Part shown: positions 11,113-22,469 of the stretch, one piece after another
Layout of the letters: the number at the start of each line of letters is the position of its first letter
Position numbering within the stretch: the first letter of the stretch is position 1
Source: Mytilus trossulus
Taxonomy: Eukaryota > Mollusca > Bivalvia > Mytilida > Mytilidae
Direction of reading: 5' to 3'
Assembly: GCF_036588685.1 (NCBI RefSeq)
Contig: NC_086375.1
Span: 8,363,916-8,427,915 of the forward strand
Length of the DNA: 64,000 nucleotides
Position numbers and translations under genes: made by a program
Notes under the pieces: generated by a model
The model's database searches: none
Told to the model about the DNA's origin: nothing
The model's input: only the letters and a program-made list of their open reading frames with translations

Positions 11113-12509
11113 GTTTCTCTAATGATTAAAAAGACATTTTCTTTTTTTGTTAACCGAAAAAAACCTTCGAGTGCCTTTCACATTGCACGAAGTTGTCAAT
11201 TTCATTAACACCTGTTATCAAATTTTGATTCATCCAGTTAGCTAAAAAGATCACGACCCTTAAAATCATCCAATGATCTTTTGTGATCACCAGGAACCAC
11301 ACGTTGATTATTTTTTTTTTATACAATGGGTTTGGAAAGGGATAAATTTCCATAGAATTAGAGAAATATCTTTTATTGTGTGTGTAGTGCATATGTTATT
11401 GTTTATAATAATATTGTCTGTATAATATGCCCTCCTTGGGCCCTAATTTGGTAAATAAAAATATTCTATTCTGTACATTTTTATTTCTTCTTATTATGAT
11501 ATTAGTGGAACTAAATGGTTGTCATTAAGTTCTCTGAATTTGTTTTGTGAGAACAAAGAAACATTTACTAAATTTTCTAATTACATGTCTATGTTTACTG
11601 GTTACCTGTGTAATTAAATTAGGACAATTAGTAACTTTTTAATGTTATGATTAAAGTAAACACAAACAATACTTTACTTTTAAATGTTTAATAAGAAATA
11701 ATCTGTCGTCATGTATTATGATTTATATTCAAGTTATGACAGGACAATACCAAATTTAACATTTCATCAATGTATGACGCTAAGTTTATTCTTCAGAAAA
11801 AAATGTTAATATAAATAGTTGGATTTGATTTTCAATTTGCAGATCTTTATATTTTGAAAAAAATAGTTTATATGTTAAAAATATATTTTATTCAATAGTG
11901 TCACACGTGCACGTATGTATTAAAACAAACTCATATACATTTTCGAGCTGCAAACACACAAATAAAGGTTCTATCATGTTTTAGTAGAACATGTAGAAAA
12001 AATGCATTATTCAGCTGCAGCTACATGTACACGCATTATTTACTTTATTTTTTTTCTAGAGTTTAAGCAGATCTCAATTGCAGGCGCTTGGATGTACATG
12101 TACGATAAAAAAAAACTTTGTTTGAAGTGCATATTCAATTTCCTACTTGCTTTTAAGTTTGTGTAGTAGAATAAGGTAGGGCAAACTCAGTACTAGTGTT
12201 CAGTATGTGGTAAAAAAGTAATTAGGCAATGAACTATAGTCATTGCAAACACTATCTTTTATTTTTTCCATCATGTTCAATGTACCAAAGCACTTGTGAG
12301 CAGTTGATGACTTCAACAATGCAAAACGAAATTGGAAACATGTCCATCAATAGGTACTTTACCATGACTATATATGTTATTTTTATTGTAATATTCTTAT
12401 ACATCTTATCGCTTGATATCCATGTATGCGCAATTTGCTACTCCCACTATTATTAAGAGCAGATTTAAAAAAAAAGTGAAATCATAAACAAACAGACTAA
12501 TAATTTTAC

Positions 12510-12869
12510 CTGACAATTAGGACAGTTGTACCAGCCTGCCGGTGTCTCAAGAGTCCCAGGGTGATGTTTCTCCTTCACCGCAGCATCAACTTTTGATACA
12601 TCAACTAAATAAGTTCCAAACCAATTAATGAACGATTGCCAAGCCGAAAACCAAATCAATACAAATATTACGCCGGTTTTTATCCAGTTATCGCCATACA
12701 GTTGAAATGTCAATATGTGGCCTTCAATGAAAAGAGAAATCCACATTCCCCAAAAGAAAGCCACACCAATTGTGTTTATCTGTGTTTTTTTCACCGTAAA
12801 ATCTCTGTTCTTGTAATGATCGGAAAATTTTTCCTTCAAAGTTGGTGGTTTTCGTTCTCTTAACTCCAT
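12510..12869 (-). CDS. DHHC palmitoyltransferase, exon 1 (N-terminal)
   Basis: This exon encodes residues 1-120 and ends in phase 0 at a GTAAAA donor. It begins with a short basic cytosolic tail and has two membrane segments (about 31-55 and 63-89). It ends with CPNC (C116, C119), the first cysteine pair of the cysteine-rich domain. Exon 2 supplies the remaining zinc ligands and the DHHC. The spliced product is 304 aa with four membrane segments, normal for the family. The chosen ATG is the first in frame, and the predicted protein lacks nothing expected at the N-terminus. The sequence just upstream (12870-13000) should hold the promoter, but no clear element can be named. Confidence 0.9.
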
Positions 12870-13201
12870 CGCTACTGATTACCAACGGTATACTGAGAAC
12901 AAATCACGAATAAGTCTCAACAGGTGCTCGCTTGATTGGACCGGAAGTTTACACGTTTCCATGTAAATAAACCAGGTAAAAATAACTTATTGCACCAATG
13001 ACGGACTTTAAAACTCCGTGATTTGATATTTTATTCTTTGATTAAAAAGAAACTTGTTAACGTGAATATCCTTTGATATCTTACAAAAAGACTAATTTTA
13101 AACGCTTCAGAAGCACGGAATTCATATATGATATTGTCTCAATTTTTCTCAAAAAATTTAATTAAAAAAGAAACCACAAATAGCTTTCATTTGAAATTAA
13201 A

Positions 13202-13537
13202 TTAATTTATTTTAGTAAAAGTTTCTTGAAGTAGAAACTTTAACAGTATACAAAAGGGTTTCCTAAAAAGAGGGTGGATACCCACTATTACCGCTTCACT
13301 GAATATTTCTCGATTCCCGTTCTGGGATGAAAATTTCATGGACTGAATTTTCCGGCTCTCAATTCGACACCATTTGCGAGTATGGTCTTGAGGAAACGAT
13401 GAAAGTCCTTCGGAAGGTGTCAATAAATGGCTCACCCGTGTTAAGAGAGAGCTATATCTCTTGCACATCAAAGACACCCTTGTAGATTTCGAATATAGTA
13501 GACTTATGCCGCTACAAGGCAGCACTCGCACCTGCAA
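13202..13537 (-). other. Unidentified open frame, possibly an exon
   Basis: A 111-aa minus-strand frame follows a good-looking acceptor (CTTTGCAG near 13531-13538 on the minus strand). Base composition is less AT-rich than its surroundings, and other frames are also fairly open, so it may be an exon or a decayed element. No domain is recognised. It has no visible link to the palmitoyltransferase gene just downstream. Confidence 0.25.
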
Positions 13538-14464
13538 AGTGGAAAGGGATTAATATAAGTTGCAAAACTTGTTTCCCAAATCCACTATAAATAAATATGT
13601 TTAAACTAAACTGAATATTTTTGTAATTGTATGATGTATAATCGATATTCAAGTAAACATGTATTTTAGAAACTACAGAAAAAAATCAATGAAGGAAAAA
13701 AAACTTAATTCAAATAGTGTGTCAATTATTAGCTAGAGTAAAACGTGCAGTACCCCGAATTTAAATTATATTTGTGTCTGTCGCATGGTAGGGTTCTGCA
13801 TCTCAGTGGTTGCCGTTTTTTCTTTATGATTGTCATATTTGTTTTTTGTTTATTTTTTTGCATAATTAGTTCTTATCTGTGGCGTTACACCACCGGGTGA
13901 CTCTAACAGGCAAAGGGAAGGGTTTGGCGCCAACAAACTAAAGCCAGGAACCAGTAATTCAGTAGCTGTCGGTTGTTGCTGTGTTATATAACATTGTTAA
14001 AGAGACAACAACCCGACTAAAGACAAATAACAACCTAAGGCCACCAATGGGTCTTAAATGCAGTGAGAAATCCCGTACCCGGAGGCTTACGGTGACCTAT
14101 AGTTGTTAATTTGTGTGTCATTTTGGTCTCTTGTGGAGAGTTGTCTCATTTACACATTGTTAAAGACCGTATGGTGACCTATAGTCAGGGGCGTAGCTAG
14201 ACAGAAAGTCAAACGATGTGCAAGCAACTACCGCCGACATTATTTTTTTTGGCCCCTTTTATGCAGATTTTTTTCTCGGTTTTCTGTCATATGACGGATA
14301 AAAGAGGAACTTTATGTAGATAGGAAAAAATTAGGAATGTAAAACTATTGATAAATCTTCTGAATAGAGTAATACATAAACAACACATATTTGTGATACA
14401 GAATTTACTCAAAATTGTCCAAAACCGGCTCTTCGGGTCTAGGCAGAAACAAACTTCTCTATTA
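13538..14464. other. Non-coding repeat debris
   Basis: This holds short family B words (13990-14090: CCACCAATGGGTCTTAAATG) and reversed family A heads (near 14130, GGTCTCTTGTGGAGAGTTGT). No gene was seen. Confidence 0.5.
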
Positions 14465-14683
14465 CCGTATAGCGGGTTATTTTCGCGGGGTGTTAATTTT
14501 CGCTTATTTTCGCGGATAGAACAAAATCGCCAAAATAAATTCCGCCAATTTAAAAGTGTACATGCAAAGGTAATGTTGAAAATGTTGAATCCGCCAAAAT
14601 AATAACCGCCAAAATTTTTCGTATACCTTATTCAATGAAAATCGCGAAATTTTAGACCCGCGAAAATAACCCGCCGGGGTACT
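14465..14683. mobile_element. MITE with GCGGGTTATTTTCGCGG inverted ends
   Basis: The left end GCGGGTTATTTTCGCGGG (from 14472) is matched in inverse by CCCGCGAAAATAACCCGC (to about 14674). Inside are further TTTTCGC and GCCAAAAT words in inverted arrangement. The flanks suggest a TA target, as for Tc1/mariner-type MITEs. There is no coding content. Confidence 0.75.
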
Positions 14684-14947
14684 TTATTGTCAATATTCAC
14701 ACTGAAATCGAGATGAATATGCAATAATGCCAATACCTGTCGTTGTTCATTGTTGATCGTACATTTGTTTTCAACATACGTAGTACACTGGTATATCTCG
14801 GGCCATGGTAGCACTCGCGAGATGTTATAAATCAGCGTACGTATTCGGCATCGAGCGACCTCCTAATTGAATTCGTCAAAATTATATGCCAGGTCAGTTT
14901 CGTATGTCTCAGACAATGTTGAGATTTGTTCGTTTATCATATTTCCT

Positions 14948-15214
14948 TCAACACGATGAAGCAGATACAGCATAAAAAAAGAGATATTTTGATAATACTA
15001 GACGCGACTCCACTCTCAAGTTCCTAATCATATGTTCTATATGACCGCAAAAAATAATGAGACTTTCCAATACTGTTTTGGCGTGTTTGCAGGGATGATT
15101 GGCTTCTGTAGTCTGTCGACCACATCGCCGCGGCATATTTTTAACGATATCGAAGGGATCTGATAATTCTAATGCCGATTGGTACATCTCATTCCAAACT
15201 GATGAACCGTACAC
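14948..15214 (-). pseudogene. hAT-family transposase fragment
   Basis: The frame contains MPRRCGRQTTEANHP followed about 20 residues later by a hydrophobic stretch and HIEHMIRNL. This matches the conserved MPRxxGRQxxRxNxP ... DHxIxxL block of hAT-type transposases of the zinc-finger/52-kDa-repressor-like class. Only this block survives. There is no start context, no BED or TTF zinc finger and no dimerisation domain nearby, so it is a remnant of a cut-and-paste transposon. The assignment rests on a remembered motif, not on a search. Confidence 0.55.
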
Positions 15215-15589
15215 TGTAAAATGTGCTCTAATATTACATGACTTAGAGTAGACTGAGTATTACAAATTCAAATCTTGTAAAAAATACAAGTTACTGTCCG
15301 ATTTTGTCATAATGATGATAATTTTCATTTTTTTTTATTTTGAAACCAAATGCCGTTATTTAATGACATTTCATCAATTAGAAAAGTGACACCATAGGTG
15401 TTTCCTGTATTATTCAATTTATAAATTTTTATTTTGCAATTTTTTTTTTTGCATGCCGAATCGATATGCACGCAACTGCGCGTTAGCGGATAGGGAGCTA
15501 CGCGCCTGCCTATAGTTGTTAAATTTGTGTGTCATTTTTGTCTCTTGTAAGAGTTGTCTCATTTGCAATCATACCACATCTTCTTTTTT

Positions 15590-15955
15590 TTTATTCAGCT
15601 GGCCCCTTAACAAATTGTATACTAGTTCAGTGATAATGGACGTCATACTAAACCCCGAAATATATAAAAGAAACTAAAATTAAAATATCTTACAAGACAA
15701 ACAAAAGCCAGAGACTCTTGACTTGGGACAGCAGCAAAAATACGGCGGCGTAAAACATAATTTTTGAAATCTAAACCCTCCCCATACCTCTAGTCAATGT
15801 AGAAAAAAACCAACAGATAACAATACGCACAGTAAAACTCAATTTAAAAGAAAGTCGAAGTCCTATGTATGGAAAGGTAACAAAGGAACTAAACGAACTG
15901 ACAATGATACATAAATAAACAAAGGACTACTCACGGTATAGGTGTAGTGTCCGGC
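15590..15955 (+). repeat. Dispersed repeat family B
   Basis: This copy holds the words CAGCTGGCCCCTTAACAAA, CAGTGATAATGGACGTCATAC, GAGACTCTTGACTTGGGACA and CCCTCCCCATACCTCTAG, in the same order as the other family B copies. It is preceded by a reversed family A scrap (15510-15580). Confidence 0.7.
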
Positions 15956-15959
15956 TAGG

Positions 15960-16425
15960 ATCGTGGGTTTTCGAGTGATTTGAATGGGCTTTTTCGAGTG
16001 TGACCACATTTTTCGAGTGAATATGAACAAAAATGTAAACAAATAGATTTCATATCTAAAAAGACGTGATATAGACGCCTATGTTCAGTTTACCATACAA
16101 AGTTATATGATGTATGATAGTATTTAGTATGGAAAGATATTACTAACCCGACATTATTTTTCGTTAAAAAAAAAAGTTAGATTATGCCTCAAAATGCTTT
16201 AATTACAAAATACAGAATAAAGCCATTTTTATACACATAACACTGATAATGTTGAAGGAAATGCATACATGGAATCTATATATCCTTAGAAATACAGACA
16301 CAATAATTCGTGTTTTTGCATTGAAAACGACATTTTGAGACTAAATTCATTTATTTATGTTCGTTTTTTTTTCGACAGAAGTCCGGGCTTTTTCGAGTGA
16401 GTCCAATTGCTTTCGAGTGATTATA
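15960..16425. repeat. Segment bounded by TTTCGAGTGA motifs
   Basis: Three TTTCGAGTG words occur at 15968-16020 and two at 16390-16420, all in the same direction, around about 370 bp without them. This could be a decayed element with subterminal repeats or two short repeat clusters. It is non-coding. Confidence 0.4.
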
Positions 16426-18460
16426 CAAATTGCCTATAGTTTAAAATGCTATTTGTCTTTGTATTTACGATTTAAATTCATAAACAAAGTTTCAAATTAA
16501 GTACTTTTCCAGGCATGAAGCAATGCATACGTCAGTTTGATAATAGTCTTCTAACACTTACATGTTATAAAAATTCGATCATTTGTATATATTTTGCTGT
16601 TTGTCATATTTTATAACTTTCATGTGCAGTACATATTCGTGATATCAACGATATAATGTACGCATAAATAATTTGGATTGAGACGTACATACAGATATTT
16701 TTATTACTGATGAGATATTCATTTCATCGTTATTATGTATAAAATCTAATTCAATTGTTTTTATCAATTGGAATAAAAATCGATCGGATTTATTGTGTCT
16801 GTTTTTTTTAAAATAATTTTTCATTCATTTTTTTTGTGTGTTGGGGCGGGGATCAATTAGTAGAACGTGTTTGTATGTCCTGTACCAAGTCAGAAATATG
16901 GCCATTGTTATATTATAGTTTGTTTCTGTGTGTGTTACATTTTAACTTTGTGTTTCCGTTGTGTCGTTTTATTTTTACTTATATTTGAGTGTGAATTCAC
17001 TTTACTGTAAAACGTGTCACGGTACTTTTCTATCCCAAATTCATGTATTTGGTTTTGATGATATATATGTAATTCTCATCGGATTTTGTCTTCTGCTTAG
17101 TCCGTTTCTGTGTGTGTTACATTTTAATGTTGTGTCGTTGTTCTCCTCTTATATTTTTAAAATGCGTTTCCCTCAGTTTTAGTTTGAAACCCCGATTTTG
17201 TTTTTTTCCCATCGATTTACGAGTTTTGATTGATTGATTGTTGGTATGCTTTTATACAACGTTATACTACTGTTGCCTTTATTTATTACACAGCATTTTT
17301 CTGATTCTATTTTTCTGTCCAGTACTGATGTTTCTTACTCTGTTTTTTTTATTAACAGCTGCGCCATGGTCGCATGATACACCTGTCACGTTTTCAAAGT
17401 TCATTTCTCTTATGCATGGTTGTGTCTTATTATCTATTTCTTGCATGAATAAAAATTTCTCGTATCATCACTACATAGAGTGTGATATAAAAATACGAAA
17501 ATCTGCGTTAATTTGATCTGCTGGTGTCACACCACCAGCTACCCTTTTCGTTACAGAAAAGGTTTTAAACGAGTTACAGCAAATACAATTACAATGAGAT
17601 TTTTCGAAAGTCCATTGAAGTCTTATTTAAAATATGCAACACGAGAAAGGGATGTTTAGTAAAACAGTGCACCGTGGACGTCAGCTTCTGCTTGGTGAAA
17701 ATGTATCATGGGTCTTTACTTTTCGGGGTATATATTATGTGGCGCTAACAGGTTTAATAAAATGCTCCGCATGGAACAGCTTGATACAACCGCAAAATTC
17801 GAACACTGAACAGTTGGGACAAGTATGGACACAACATTCAAGCTTGATACAGCTCTAAGTTTGGATTGTAATTAAATACCTGACACATCATAGCTTTCTG
17901 ACACAAAATGAATGTGGTCTAAGAACTTTTTTTTTTAAATTGGACATTTACCTTATATGGTCCAATATCCAAAATCTAAATCCATGGTTAGTTGTTATGC
18001 CTTTCAAACTTTTTACATAGTTTTGTGTGGACGTAGCGCGCGTCTGATGTATAAACATATTTTTTAACCTGTTATCTTTGGATGGCTATTATTCGTTTGT
18101 TTCTCTGTCCTATATTTTCTCCCATTTATCTGGTTATTATTGTAACCCTGTCCTGTAATGTTGTAATTTTAATGTTATGATAAACACTGCCATTAAAGCA
18201 GGACGTTTGGCATGCCACAAAACCAGGTTCAACCCACCATTGTTTTCATAAAATGCCCTGTACCAAGTCAGGAAAATGGCCGTTGTTACATTAGAGTTCG
18301 TTTCTCTGTGCCTTACGTTTCGGTGTTGTGTCTTTGTTGTATCATAGTTCTCTTATTTTTGATACGTTTCCCTCAGTTTTAGTTTGTTACCCGGATTTGT
18401 TTTTTTCTCTATCGATTTATGAGTTTTGAACAGTGTTATACTACTGTTGCCTTTATTTAG
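16426..18460. repeat. Non-coding, several copies of a CCTGTACCAAGTCAG-type repeat
   Basis: The series CCTGTACCAAGTCAG, TTCTGTGTGTGTTACATTTT, CCCTCAGTTTTAGTTTG, ATCGATTTA and ATACTACTGTTGCCTTTATT occurs at 16875-17285 and again at 18240-18460. Related copies lie at 26280-26610, 38400-38620 and 39500-39600. The open frames in it (for example 17238-17516) have no domain and are chance frames. Confidence 0.55.
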
Positions 18461-18461
18461 A

Positions 18462-18830
18462 TTCAGCATATCAAAGAACACTAATAATTCAATTTTTGAT
18501 GAAATCAAATAAAGTTTATTTTTGGACCCCGATTTGGACCATTTTGAAAACTGAGCCTAACAAAAAAATATATGTACATGTTCAAATTCAGCATATCAAA
18601 GAACCCCAGGAATTCTATTTTTGTTAAAATCAAACTTAAGTTTAATTTTGGAGCTTTTGGACATTAAGGCAGACCAATTTGAAAACAGGACCAAAAATTA
18701 AGAATCTGAATACACGGTTCGATTCGGCATATCAAAGAACCCCACAATTTTTGACCCTTTTGGCCACTAATTCCTAAGCTGTTGGGAACAAAACTCCCCA
18801 AATCCCAACCTTCCTTTTGTTGTCTTAAAC
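18462..18830 (+). repeat. Tandem repeat, about 130-bp unit, three copies
   Basis: The phrase TCAGCATATCAAAGAAC (or TCGGCATATCAAAGAACCCC) starts units near 18462, 18587 and 18727. Each is followed by an AATTC-ATTTTTG-AAATCAAA stretch. The last unit is incomplete. Confidence 0.7.
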
Positions 18831-19462
18831 CTTGTGTTTAAAGTTCAGAGATTTCTATTTTCTTATACTAAAGTTATTTTGCGAAAACCAAGAAAAATGT
18901 CTATCTATGCCTTGTTTGTAGTTTTAACACTTAGGTTAATTTGAATAAATTGTTATCCGGAGTTTTATGAATGAATTAACTATTCTAATACAATAATTGT
19001 TTGCAACGTGATATAACTTTTGATTGCTTAACACATAATGGTATACAAAGTCAGACGATAAAGGAATTAGAAAAGTCACATGATGAGGAGTAGCTTTCCG
19101 GATGAAGTGAAATCCAGAAAAGTTCTGCAGACACAAGAAATTGTAAAGTATATTTTTCATTCACAGTGTTTTTGAAATTTCACTATTTTCCGGTACACCT
19201 TTATTCATTTTCAAATCACGTATGGATAAAGGCAGCACCCCAATATGTATGAAAAGGTCTATTTGATAACAACTGCAATATTCCAGCTGTTACAATACAA
19301 TAACGTCTGTTCTTAACCAATTTTATCTTCGATACAAGGCAATGAATAAAATATTGTTGGCAGTTTTTGCCGAACATTGTCCTTAATTTTCACAAGTGTT
19401 TAATTGCAATGCTATTTTTGTAAAACTTGGTATATAGCGAACGTTCTATATGTCAATCCAAT

Positions 19463-21085
19463 TCACATCAGTTTCAGGTCTTTATTGTAACACACAACTG
19501 ATGGATGATTGAGGCCATCTACCATGGTAAGCAAGGTCTTACTGTCTTTCCCATCGCGTTGTATTAGTTTAAGACTGTTCCACATACGACACACCACTAG
19601 GACATGGTCCACTGATATACCCTCAAGCTCATCTGTCAATGTATCCGTAAAATTCCATATCTCTTGTCCTGTCATGGTGCAGCAGTTCACAGTATCGCGG
19701 CTACCATTTGTGTAGTATATACTGTCATAAGTTGTTGTTATATAATGCGGATTGCACCGGATCGTATTTAAAATGTTTCCAGAAGTGTTTGTTACCAATA
19801 TTCCTTTTTTGCACACTGCAACATAAAGTTTTCCATCTTGGTATGAAATTCCCCAGCAGTTACCATCACAGTTTATCTTTTTCTCGACAGTGACAGCATT
19901 CGTTTGCATGTTTATTACCTCAATAAATTTACCATAACCATACGTAACAGCAATTCTATGAGTATCTATTGTCGTTAGATCGAAAGGAGAACCTGAGACA
20001 GGTATATCACGAATATTTTCGCCACTGATCATATTATATTCTTGTAACGACTTTTTCAGGTCGGAAACTGCAGCTATGATCCTTTCGTCTGGTAAGAGTA
20101 TGCAACCAGTGATTGAATATTCAACATGTTTTAGATCAAATGTCGTTTTCAGTTGAAGGTTCTTGCCATGGAAATCTAGCTTTAATTCATGTATTCGTTT
20201 CTGGGCTTGGTCAATCTTTTCATCCTGAAACTGGAGACCTGCATTTTGCTCTGTAAGTTTGATTTCTCCAAATTGTTTGATATCCTTTTGCAACGTCAAT
20301 ATCATAGGATGTAGCTCTATCTTAAAACTAAAATTATTTTCGAGTCTCAGATTGTCATTGATTCCCTTGCTTATTTTTTCAAGTTTTGTGGCTTTTTGAC
20401 GTGTAGCAAGAAATATCTGAAGATCAGACGCGAATTCCGTGAGCTGTACTGCCATTTTACTAATGTTTTCCAGTTCTGTTTTTACGAGTTCAAGGTTTTT
20501 TAGAGAACTTTTTATTTTTGCCTTTGAAGTTTCATATTTTGATTTAAGTTCAATAAGTAAGTTTTGTTCCAGTTCATCAAGGCGTTTGTTGAGGGACATT
20601 CGAGTGTCATAAATAGTTTTCTTAATAAATTGTTCTTCTTCATCAATTTTCGATGTTAACATTTCCCGGTCTTTGATGCAACATTCAACGTTATTTAACA
20701 TTTTCGACATTATCGTGAACAAATCGTTCAATGATGTTGAGCATTTTGCAATTTTTGCGACATTTTCTATTAGCATAATATCCCGACAGCCTTTATGATT
20801 AGATGTTATACAAGCTACACAAATTTCCTCATTGTGTTTGATACAGTATAATTCGAGCCTTTTACAATGAATTCCGCAATTCAGATTGACGCTGATCAGA
20901 TCATAACGGTTTTCATAATCATCAACTGAAATAAGTCTGTGGTCTCTTGAAATTTTTGTTGACCTATGAACTTTCTCACAGTCCACACAGAATCCCTCTT
21001 CGCAGTACGTGCACCACTTCTTTGCGCTTTTAGTTGTATCATCGTACTTGCAGGGATCACATAACACAATTTTCTTCAGTTCCAT
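19463..21085 (-). CDS. RING-less TRIM-like protein (B-box, coiled coil, propeller-like)
   Basis: An intronless 540-aa frame. Residues 9-49 form a B-box1-like zinc site (C9, C12, C25, C28, C33, C36, H40, H49). Residues 70-100 form a B-box2-like site (C70, H73, C81, H84, C89, C92, H97). A charged, leucine-rich region (about 115-230) is predicted coiled coil. The C-terminal part (about 315-540) has repeated GxLYVA/ITTT-type strands like the NHL or beta-propeller ends of TRIM2/3/71-type proteins. No RING finger precedes the B-boxes, so E3 ligase activity is not implied. Such proteins usually oligomerise through the coiled coil and are greatly expanded in bivalves. Compared with the paralogue at 30695-32293, this copy stops early: a TGA replaces a codon after LKLM, and similar sequence continues in frame downstream. 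Confidence 0.85.
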   Translation of the reverse strand: MELKKIVLCDPCKYDDTTKSAKKWCTYCEEGFCVDCEKVHRSTKISRDHRLISVDDYENRYDLISVNLNCGIHCKRLELYCIKHNEEICVACITSNHKGCRDIMLIENVAKIAKCSTSLNDLFTIMSKMLNNVECCIKDREMLTSKIDEEEQFIKKTIYDTRMSLNKRLDELEQNLLIELKSKYETSKAKIKSSLKNLELVKTELENISKMAVQLTEFASDLQIFLATRQKATKLEKISKGINDNLRLENNFSFKIELHPMILTLQKDIKQFGEIKLTEQNAGLQFQDEKIDQAQKRIHELKLDFHGKNLQLKTTFDLKHVEYSITGCILLPDERIIAAVSDLKKSLQEYNMISGENIRDIPVSGSPFDLTTIDTHRIAVTYGYGKFIEVINMQTNAVTVEKKINCDGNCWGISYQDGKLYVAVCKKGILVTNTSGNILNTIRCNPHYITTTYDSIYYTNGSRDTVNCCTMTGQEIWNFTDTLTDELEGISVDHVLVVCRMWNSLKLIQRDGKDSKTLLTMVDGLNHPSVVCYNKDLKLM

Positions 21086-21540
21086 GCTTTGTCAGATTTT
21101 GAAATCGACAGTTATTTGTCTGAAAATATTCAATTATAAAGTAGTTCGTGATCGCTTATGATAATTAACTACAGATGCATAAAAAGTAAAATCACAAAAA
21201 TTCTGAACTCAGAGGAAAATCAAATCTGAAAGGCCTTAATCACATGGCAAAATCAAATGACAAAACACATCAAACACGAATGGACAACAACTGTCATTTT
21301 TCTGACTTGGTACAGTCATTTTCAAATGTAGAAAATGGTGGATTAAACCTGGTTTTATAGCGCCAAACCTCTCACTTGTACGACAATCTGATCAAATTCC
21401 GTTATGTTTACAATGATGCGTGAACAAAACAGACAAACAATTAAGATAAGAACTTATACTGATGACTTTAATCATTTTTTGAGGGTCGACATAGGGCGCA
21501 TCGATTCTTATTCAAAAGTATCTGGGACAATATAAAAAAA
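21086..21540. other. Upstream region of the TRIM-like gene, no other gene
   Basis: AT-rich. It contains a reversed CTGACTTGGTACAGTCATTTTC / CAGGTTTA repeat scrap (21290-21370). No convincing promoter motif can be singled out. Confidence 0.4.
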
Positions 21541-21908
21541 CCGATGTGGTATGATTGCCAATTAGACAACTATCCACAAAAGACCAAAATGACACAGACA
21601 TAAACAACAATAGGTACTTTTGATAACTATTTACACCACTGGGTCGATGCCACTGCTGGTGGACGTTTCGTCCCCGAGGGTATCACCAGCCCAGTAGTCA
21701 GCACTTCGGTGTTGACATGAATATCAATTATATGGTCATTTTTATAAATTTTCTGTTTAAAAAACTTTGAATTTTTCGAAAAACTAAGGATTTTCTTACC
21801 CCAGGAGTAGATTACCTTAGCCGTATTTGGCACAACTTTTTGGAATTTTAGGTCCTCAATGCTCTTCAACTTTGTATTTATTTGGATTTTTTAACTATTT
21901 TGATATGA

Positions 21909-21952
21909 GCGTCACTGATGAGTCTTATGTAGACGAAACACGCGTCTGGCGT
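21909..21952 (+). ncRNA. Hammerhead ribozyme, unit 1, intact core
   Basis: Stem I is GCGTCA/TGGCGT and the core is CTGATGA and GAAA. Stem II is GTC/GAC with loop TTATGTA. Stem III is two pairs (A-U, C-G) around loop ACGC. The predicted cut follows C at 21946. All invariant bases are present. Confidence 0.85.
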
Positions 21953-22264
21953 ATAAAATTATAATCCTGGTTCTTTTGATAACTATTTACACCACTGGGT
22001 CGATGCCACTGCTGGTGGACGTTTCGTCCCCGAGGGTATCACCAGCCCAGTAGTCAGCACTTCGGTGTTGACATGAATATCAATTATATGGTCATTTTTA
22101 TAAATTTTCTGTTTAAAAAACTTTGAATTTTTCGAAAAACTAAGGATTTTCGTACCCCAGGAGTAGATTACCTTAGCCGTATTTGGCACAACTTTTTGGA
22201 ATTTTAGGTCCTCAATGCTCTTCAACTTTGTATTTATTTGGCTTTTTTAACTATTTTGATATGA

Positions 22265-22308
22265 GCGTCACTGATGATTCTTATGTAGACGAAACGCGCG
22301 TCTGGCGT
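22265..22308 (+). ncRNA. Hammerhead ribozyme, unit 2, damaged
   Basis: Same fold as unit 1, exactly 356 bp downstream. The base after CTGATGA is T instead of G, which breaks the first and most critical pair of stem II (G10.1-C11.1). Cleavage after C at 22302 is expected to be poor. Confidence 0.8.
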
Positions 22309-22469
22309 ATAAAATTATAATCCTGGTACTTTTGATAACTATATAGGTAACCGTACGGCCTTCAACAATGAGCAAAGCCCATACCGCATAGTCAGCTATT
22401 AAAGGCCCCGATAAGACAACGTAAAACAATTCAAACGAGAAAACTAACGGCCTTATGTATGTAAAATAA

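Larger units (their letters stand above)
8728..12509 (-). other. Intron of the palmitoyltransferase gene
   Basis: GT donor at 12509-12508 and AG acceptor at 8729-8728 on the minus strand, phase 0. It holds the 1.76-kb hairpin-ended repeat (8821-10582), a family A scrap near 10630-10680 and a 160-bp hairpin (10950-11112). The remainder, 11113-12500, is AT-rich with nothing recognisable. Confidence 0.85.
21617..22342 (+). mobile_element. Retrozyme dimer, 356-bp unit, with 7-bp target duplication
   Basis: Two near-identical 356-bp units lie head to tail (starts 21617 and 21973), plus a 14-bp third start, CTTTTGATAACTAT, that closes the element at 22342. Each unit carries a hammerhead motif. ATAGGTA flanks both sides (21610-21616 and 22343-22349) and occurs once in other family A copies, so it is a target duplication. 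Tandem units with a hammerhead, no protein and a target duplication define retrozymes, non-autonomous elements thought to move through small circular RNAs using another element's enzymes. The 80-aa minus-strand frame in each unit is probably fortuitous. Confidence 0.85.

Noticed and set aside
17238-17516. 92-aa hydrophobic plus-strand frame as a membrane protein
   Set aside because: T-rich repeat sequence gives hydrophobic peptides by chance. The same repeat at 18240 does not keep the frame.
21627-22225. Two 80-aa minus-strand frames, identical but for one residue, as a conserved small protein
   Set aside because: They lie antisense to the ribozyme within tandem retrozyme units. Identity follows from the recent dimer duplication, and other copies in the window do not keep the frame open.
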